Positions 55,530 through 64,000 of a DNA stretch of 64,000 bases are shown here, piece by piece. The stretch spans positions 39,280,480-39,344,479 of the forward strand of contig NC_056756.1 in the NCBI RefSeq assembly GCF_018687715.1, given 5' to 3'. The position numbers and the translations under genes are program-made. Numbering within the stretch: position 1 is the stretch's first letter; the number at the start of each line of letters is the position of its first letter. The stretch is from Carya illinoinensis. Its lineage: Eukaryota; Streptophyta; Magnoliopsida; Fagales; Juglandaceae. The notes beneath the pieces were generated by a model. That model made no database searches. It saw nothing but the letters and a program-made list of their open reading frames with translations, and was not told the origin of the DNA.

Positions 55530-55736
55530 TGGGCCGTGTGGCGGTGGGTGAAAGAACCGCTAGTTGAGGAATGGGCCGAGGGCTGAAAGTCATGCATTAG
55601 GGCCCATATATCAAAATACCACATCAGGCCCAAAACATTAGGCTCTAATTCTCAATTAGGGTTTCTACGTCTTTGTATAGACTCGTCAGTCGTCACTGCG
55701 ATATAAAGTCATCAGTCATTGTTGTTTCTAGGGTTT
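55530..55736 (+). promoter_or_regulatory. Ribosomal-protein-type promoter: site II elements plus telo-boxes
   Basis: Upstream of RPL9, TGGGCC or GGCCCA occurs at 55530, 55572, 55601 and 55627. TTAGGGTTT (inverse telo-box) occurs at 55656 and a second TAGGGTTT at 55729. This pairing of site II (bound by TCP factors) with telo-boxes is the established signature of plant ribosomal protein and other growth-linked genes. Confidence 0.85.
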
Positions 55737-55787
55737 TTGCCTCCATTTTCTTCGCCTCGCTCAGACTCAGAGAGCAACAGAGCGCAA

Positions 55788-57762
55788 ATGAAGACCATTC
55801 TCTCGTCGGAGACTATGGATATCCCAGACGGCGTAAAAATCAAGATAAACGCCAAGATCATCGAGGTGGAGGGTCCGCACGGTAAACTCATCCGCAACTT
55901 CAAGCACCTCAATCTAGACTTTGATCTCATCACTGACGAGGCTGGCAAGAGAAAGCTGAAGATTGAGGCCTGGTTCGGATCCCGGAAGACCTCTGCGGCG
56001 ATCCGTACTGCTCTCAGCCACGTCGAGAACCTCATCACCGGCGTCACCAAGGGCTATCGGTACAAGATGAGGTTCGTGTACGCTCACTTCCCCATCAACG
56101 CTAGCATCACCAACACTAACAAGTCCATCGAGATCCGTAATTTTTTGGGTGAAAAGAAGGTACATTTTTGGCAATTGTGAAATGGATTTGTATTCTTTTA
56201 AGGTTTTTTCGTTTGGTTCGTTTTGATTTTGATGCTTGTTGATTTTTTTTTTCCATGTCATCTGTCTTGTTTATATACGAATTGTTTGTTTGATCTGTGA
56301 GAAGTAATAACGATATTCGAACCTTACTTCATTATTTGGTTTGATGTATTAGATTGTTGGTGTATATTGATTCTTAACTGGAAGAATTATTTCATAGTTT
56401 ACCTGTCCATGATAGAGCTTTAAGTTGGGGCTTTATTTATTTATTTATTTTTTATCCCTATGTTAATGTAGAATATTGATTGCAGTTTTATTTAACTAAT
56501 ATCATGGATATTTATAGTCTCCATTTATGTTTTACAAGTTGTGTATTTTTTATTAAAATTATGTTTGTGGTTGTACTTGTGTTGATGCATGCACAAGGTC
56601 TGGAGCTATTGTACTTACATTCCAATCCACCAGTACCGATTGGTTAGGATACTGTTTTGGAGTCTCCGTTCTTGTGTCAGAATTGTCCTTTTCAGCCCTT
56701 CCAGTTGCTCTGGAATATTGGATTACTATAAATTAGGTGTTTGCAGCTCCTTTTAATTTTTCTAATGTTTTTGCTCGACGGTTCAGTTGACATTGTGTCC
56801 CTTTTTACCCTATGCCTTCTCTCAATTTTTTTTTTGGATATGGTGGCTTTGGATGTTCTTTTTGCTGTCTTTAAACATCACTTATTCTTTATTACTTGAT
56901 GAAAAGGAATTGTAATAGAATAATAGAGTAGATGAAGTCAATTTGTCATTTTGTCAACTCGTTGTTGCATGCTCTGGATGAGGTTTATACTAAGCGTGGA
57001 TGCCTGTGTATTTGCATAGAAAACACAAAAAAATGGTGGGGGAATTAAAATAGAGCAATTGGTATTGTTTTAGGTGCTGTTTTCTTGTGTCGTATTGTTC
57101 ACTATCTGGTTTTCACTATTTTGATTATTGTGGAAAGTGTTGATATTTGAGGTGTTTCTATCTTGCAAGTCTTGTAGATCATACAGTGCATTATTGTCTT
57201 TTGTTGAGTTTAATCTAGAAGAGGTTAAGTCTTGGTATTCTAGTTGTCATTTTGAATGTTGCTAGGGTGTAGGTTTAAATACCTTGATGTCAAACTTTGG
57301 CTTTTTCATTTGTGAAATGAGGACTTCATTGAACTTTGTATACTTTTTGTTGGTTTTGTTTAACGTACTGTTTTCTTGTTCTTATTGTTCACTATCTTGT
57401 TTGCACTATTGTGGCTAAGGGGGGAATTGTAACTTTTCTACAATGATCTATTTTGTAATTATTGTAGATAATATATTTTTGGAGTGCATTGTTTTCTTTT
57501 TTGAGTTGCTATCTGAACAGATTGATGAATTGACGTACTAGTTGTCGTTTTCCATGTCGGTAAGTACATGGGTGTTTAACTTTTAGTTAATCAACCGTTT
57601 AGCGAGGACTTCATTGCATTATGTGTTTTTTGGGTGTGCCAGGTAAGAAAAGTGGACATGCTTGATGGGGTGTCAATTCTCCGTTCTGAAAAGGTCAAGG
57701 ATGAGCTAGTATTAGATGGGAATGACATTGAACTCGTATCTCGGTCTTGTGCCTTGATAAAC

Positions 57763-57857
<95 letters not shown>

Positions 57858-58012
57858 TCTCCCTTCTTCCTTCCTAATACATGTTGTCTGCAGTTGCTGA
57901 TCTGTAATCGTTTTTGGTTTTGCAGAAATGTCACGTGAAGAACAAGGATATCCGAAAGTTTCTTGATGGTATCTATGTCAGTGAGAAGGGAACCATCTTT
58001 GAGGAGGAGTAA
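55788..58012 (+). CDS. RPL9: Cytosolic 60S ribosomal protein L9 (uL6), 193 aa, three exons
   Basis: Exons are 55788-56159, 57643-57765 and 57926-58012. They join in phase 0 to 124 + 41 + 28 residues, close to the 190-194 usual in plants. Recognisable blocks are [109 protein letters not shown] and [20 protein letters not shown]. It is a two-domain uL6 protein near the GTPase-associated centre of the large subunit. Intron 1 is long (1,483 nt), and intron 2 carries a (TC)n(TA)n microsatellite that begins at the donor site. The promoter is of the site II plus telo-box kind. Nothing suggests a pseudogene. Confidence 0.97.
57767..57857 (+). repeat. Compound (TC)n(TA)n microsatellite at the start of RPL9 intron 2
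   Basis: About 32 TC units then about 13 TA units. The tract begins inside the splice donor (CAG|GTCTCTCTC), so the donor itself is GTCTCT, which is weak against the usual GTAAGT. Confidence 0.95.
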
Positions 58013-60042
58013 TTGATGCTTGAATAGGATATGTACTCTTCAATATGTACTCTTCAATTAAGACAATATTTGCTTCATGTTTTGTTTGTTTGTTCTTGGT
58101 AATTCTCCTAAAATTTGGATACTTTGCAGTTTTAGTATGATTGTGGACAAGGTTGTATTGAAGACATGAATGTTTCGGTTATAGGAAGGGTGATGATGCA
58201 TTTACAACTCTTTTACTGTTGTTTTGTTATTTTTTCTCTTTTTGCTATTTGAATTTGGATTTAAAATCTTAGAACATGGCATTCTTGCATAATTTAGAAA
58301 AAAATAAATTCAATTCACCAACGTAATCATGCAATTTAATTAAAAATAAATTTGATTTTATAAAAATTGACATTCTTTGCTGATTGAGTCATTTTTTTTT
58401 TTTTTAAGATTATGTAAAAAGGTCGTTTTGAAAATTTTAAGTAAGATTTAAATAATAAAAAGAAAAAAAAAAACTGGATAGTAAACTAGTAATGAAAGTG
58501 GTGTAAGCTATCATTATCCTGAAATACAATATTACCCGATGTAATTAAGAGGACAGAGGCGCTTTTATTTTTATCATGTCAGTGACAATGAATAATGCAC
58601 TTCACATTAACAGGTTACAGCTTATAACTCTCTTGAGAAAGGATCGACGTATAAGTCTTTTAACAATTATGTTTTAACAACCATTACAATTATTGTTCTT
58701 TTAAACCGTTGCTAGCGTTTCTCTCTTGGGAAATAATAGTCATAACTCTTTGAAAAGTTTTACTCATCATCCTTGTATTACCTCTACTAATTATTTTGTT
58801 AGTCAATTGTTAGTAATTATGGGTCAACACCAATAAGAATTTAGCATGTGTGCATCATATTTTAAATTAGAAAAATTCGGAAATAATATAAAAAACATAA
58901 AAAGTCATTTTAAAACTTTAAAAGAAATCTAACAAACAAATCTCTTATGTAAAATGAATATCATTTTTAGAACATAATTTCAATTTAAACAAATTTTTAG
59001 GGAAATGGATTTTGCAATGGCCCTAGTTGAGAGAGAAGCTCTCTAGAGACCACCTCCAAATCAAAACCTGTGCAGAGGGAGCTCCCTCCTCCCTCCTCCT
59101 TCCTCCCTCATTCTTATCCTCTCTAGTTTTCTTTTTTACTCTTCTATTTCTGCCGCTATGTGCAGCTTTTCTGGGTCTGAGGCCATCAAACAGGTCTAAC
59201 TGTTATACTCTTAGGGTGGTGCGTGACTCTCACGTGCCGTCACAGTAACTTTATTTGTAATTTTTTCTTTTAAGGTTAAAAATGTAGATTTATACCTTTC
59301 TAAGATATAATTCATTTTTTTCTATATATCTTTAATTTCTGTTATGTCTTTTGTTTTAGAAAGGAAAAAAACACATCATCTCTTGAACTTTTATCTATAG
59401 AGTGTGTCCTCTACTCCGTCTTAGACAGAGTACTGGATTTGTTAACTCTATATTGGACAGAGTTGTGCTGTCTCTCAGACGGTGGTCTGTAGAGATTTGT
59501 AATATAGACTAGTCCATGTCAGTCAAAATTATGTATTGGGAAGCTATTAATTCTATAGTTAGTTTGTAATGTATGTTTCAGATCAAAGTTGTGATATCTA
59601 TTATTAATGAATATAGTTATATAAAAAAACAAATTTTTAGGATTTTATGTTGAATTAAAAAAATTAAAAGAACTTCTAAAAATCTTTTCAATCTTATTTC
59701 TTTAACTCATAAGAAGAATATATTTAAAATTGAAAACTGATTTTTAGAAGTTATTTTAATTTCTAAATGACGTTTTTGTTTCTTTATATTATTTATGTAT
59801 TTTTTTGCATTAGTGTTGACTTGACACTTTTAACAATTGATTAACATAACAGTGATGGAAGGATTAAGTTGATCAAAGTTAGAAATATTTAGAATTAAAG
59901 CACAAGAAGTAATTTAACCTTTTATTTCCTATCTTCTTTGTAACTTGTGGAGTAGGTAACCTCACTTGTTGGCATCAAAGTCTAGTTAGCAATAACTGAA
60001 AGTTGTTTCAGAAAGCAGTGGGGGAAAGAAGAATAAAGAAAC
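58013..60042. other. Intergenic region after RPL9
   Basis: The first few hundred bases are the probable RPL9 3' UTR. A plus-strand frame at 59027-59248 sits in a CT-rich stretch and shows no domain. The remainder is AT-rich without recognised features. Confidence 0.5.
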
Positions 60043-62312
<2,270 letters not shown>

Positions 62313-62794
62313 AAAGAAACTACTAAAGTCTTTTAAGAGATGTCAATCGGTATAAGGTTGGTTGTTCAAGCTTTTGCAAACATTTTCTAATAATCTACTT
62401 TAATTATAAAAATATTATATCTTTTTTCATGAATAATTAATTCCCTTATTTGCTTTTGATACTTATTTGCAACACGCATTGAAACTATCGACAAAACTAA
62501 TTAGAATATATTTTAAATTCAATATGTTCAAGTTTTGATGAATTCGAATGAGGTGATCATTATATTCTCGTACGTCCATGGATAAGAGAGCATAAGCCTA
62601 GGGTTGCTTTCAACAAAAGAGATGCATGTCTTGCCGTGGTGGACAAGAAAGACAAACTAAACTTCATATAATCAAAGAGACAAGTGGGGGAAGATAATTG
62701 AGAAATATAGGGAAAAATAGATTTGAGAAAGTGTAACGTTATTTACAGTTTTAAAGTATATAAGCGCTATATAATCATTTTGAAAAATAATGAA

Positions 62795-63890
62795 ATTTAC
62801 TATTAAATAATTAGTTTTTATTTTTTTTCATGTGAGATTTTTGATTTGAAGTTTATAAAAATTATATTGATTTTTTTATTTTATCTTGAAATTTATATTG
62901 AATTTTATGTTTGAATGTTAAATAATAAAACTACTTTGAGTGTTTTATTATATTTGAAATTATATTTTGTTTTTACTTATTAATTTTTGTATTAACTATT
63001 CCTAGTGTTTTCTTGAGATATCCTCTGTACTTATTTTGTTATATAAATAATTTCATCTTAATTAATTATTATAATTTTTTTAAATTTTTACATAACATAT
63101 AATAGACACATCAACTTTTTTTAATAATATTTTATTTAATTTTTAATTTTTATCTCATTTTATTTTTTTTCATCTTTTCTATATAATAAAACTATGCTAA
63201 TTCTCAGATGAGAATTTTGAATTTTAAAATTAAATATTAAAATATTTTATTTTATTATTATTGTTTTGAGATTTGAAAAAGTAGAAAAAAAAGTTAAATT
63301 ATTTATTATATTTTGTATAGAGATTTAAAAAAATTGTAATGATAAGATGAAAATTTTGTGTTTGAAATAAAAAATTTTTGTGGTCAAACAGTACTTAAAT
63401 ATTGGTAGGAGAAAGTTTTAGCATTAAATAATCAGTTTTTTTTTTTCCTTCACGTGAGATTTTTTATTTGAAGTTTATAAAAATTATATTGATTTTTATA
63501 TTTTATCTTGAAATTTATATTGAATTCTATGTTTGAATGTTAAATAAATAATAAAACTACTTTGAGTGTTTTATTATATTTGAAATTATATTTCGTTTTT
63601 ACTTATTAATTTTTGTATTAACCATTCCCAATGTTTCCTTGAGGTATCATTTGTACTTATTTGGTTATATAAATAATTTCATCTCATCTAATCATTATAC
63701 TTTTTTTTAAATTTTTACATAAAATATAATAGACACTTCAAATTTTTTTTTTTTAAATTTCATGATAAGAATTATATTAAAAAAATTATATTTTAATAAT
63801 ATTTTATTTAATTTTTAACTTTTATCTTATTTTATCTTTTTCCGTCTTATTTATGTAATTAAACTATGCTAATTCTAAATGTTTGTAGGA
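62795..63890. repeat. Direct duplication of about 0.4-kb AT-rich blocks
   Basis: The block at about 62795-63215 recurs at about 63417-63890. Landmarks are GAAGTTTATAAAAATTATAT, ACTACTTTGAGTGTTTTATT, TTTTTACTTATTAATTTTTG and AAACTATGCTAATTCT. Between them, about 63216-63416, is a partial copy of the TTGAGATTTGAAAAAG MITE family. No gene was found to the right edge. Confidence 0.8.
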
Positions 63891-64000
63891 GAAAGTTATA
63901 GAATAGAGAACCCAAGACAAACATCATGCAATGCGTAATGAGTTGAAGAAAAAAGTAATTTTTAGAAAAATGGTGCAAGGAGAAAGTTCTAGAATTATAG

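Noticed and set aside
56160..57642. Box C/D snoRNA in the long RPL9 intron (TGATGA near 56898 and 57523)
   Set aside because: No properly spaced CTGA D box with flanking stem could be seen, so there is not enough to call one.
59027..59248. 73-codon plus-strand frame with a hydrophobic stretch, signal-peptide-like
   Set aside because: It arises from a CT-rich tract and has no mature domain or homologue that I recognise.

Overview
The window is a piece of a plant nuclear chromosome. It is AT-rich, its genes have many short exons split by GT-AG introns, and its families are plant-specific (NAC, WAT1/MtN21, OVATE). It also carries plant-type LINE, hAT, LTR and MITE elements. The most abundant short MITE here has ends of the GTTTGG...CCAAAC kind with internal TCATCTCATCTCATT runs. 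I associate that with Fagales trees such as the walnut family, but this is an impression from memory and not a measurement.

Genes, left to right. (1) 376-1353, minus: first two exons of a diverged NAC gene that runs off the left edge. (2) 6425-9639, minus: a complete five-exon membrane-anchored NAC factor (NTL type, 488 aa). (3) 17626-20878, minus: a ten-exon endonuclease/exonuclease/phosphatase-fold protein with C-terminal EF-hand (439 aa). (4) 46370-46699, plus: a one-exon mini OVATE-family protein (109 aa). (5) 47590-51097, minus: a seven-exon WAT1-related transporter (346 aa). (6) 55788-58012, plus: a three-exon ribosomal protein L9 gene (193 aa) with a classic site II plus telo-box promoter. 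These are ordinary housekeeping or regulatory genes that do not form a pathway together.

Mobile and repeat DNA fills the rest. 13.4-15.6 kb and 22.7-24.4 kb hold two short, protein-less LTR elements in opposite orientations that share a tandem-repeat monomer. 25.6-33.0 kb is a head-to-tail duplication of a 4.3-kb unit, and the second copy lacks about 1.2 kb. 33.9-34.2 kb is a fold-back MITE, and an apparently autonomous 4.68-kb hAT transposon (34224-38899, 8-bp target duplication ATCCCTTG) has landed in its right end. 39217-44941 is a near-intact L1-type LINE with an 18-bp target duplication, overlapping ORF1/ORF2 and a late frameshift in the RNase H domain. 60043-62312 is a second, non-autonomous hAT-like element with target duplication AAAGAAAC.

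The most distinctive structures are inside the 4.68-kb hAT. They are an alternating inverted array of telo-box motifs, a perfect 21-bp inverted repeat holding four AAACGG hexamers, a TGGGCC-rich end, and a small in-frame intron in the transposase whose retention would add a membrane-like segment. All splice sites were placed by eye from reading frame, GT-AG borders and family similarity. No transcript data or database search was available.
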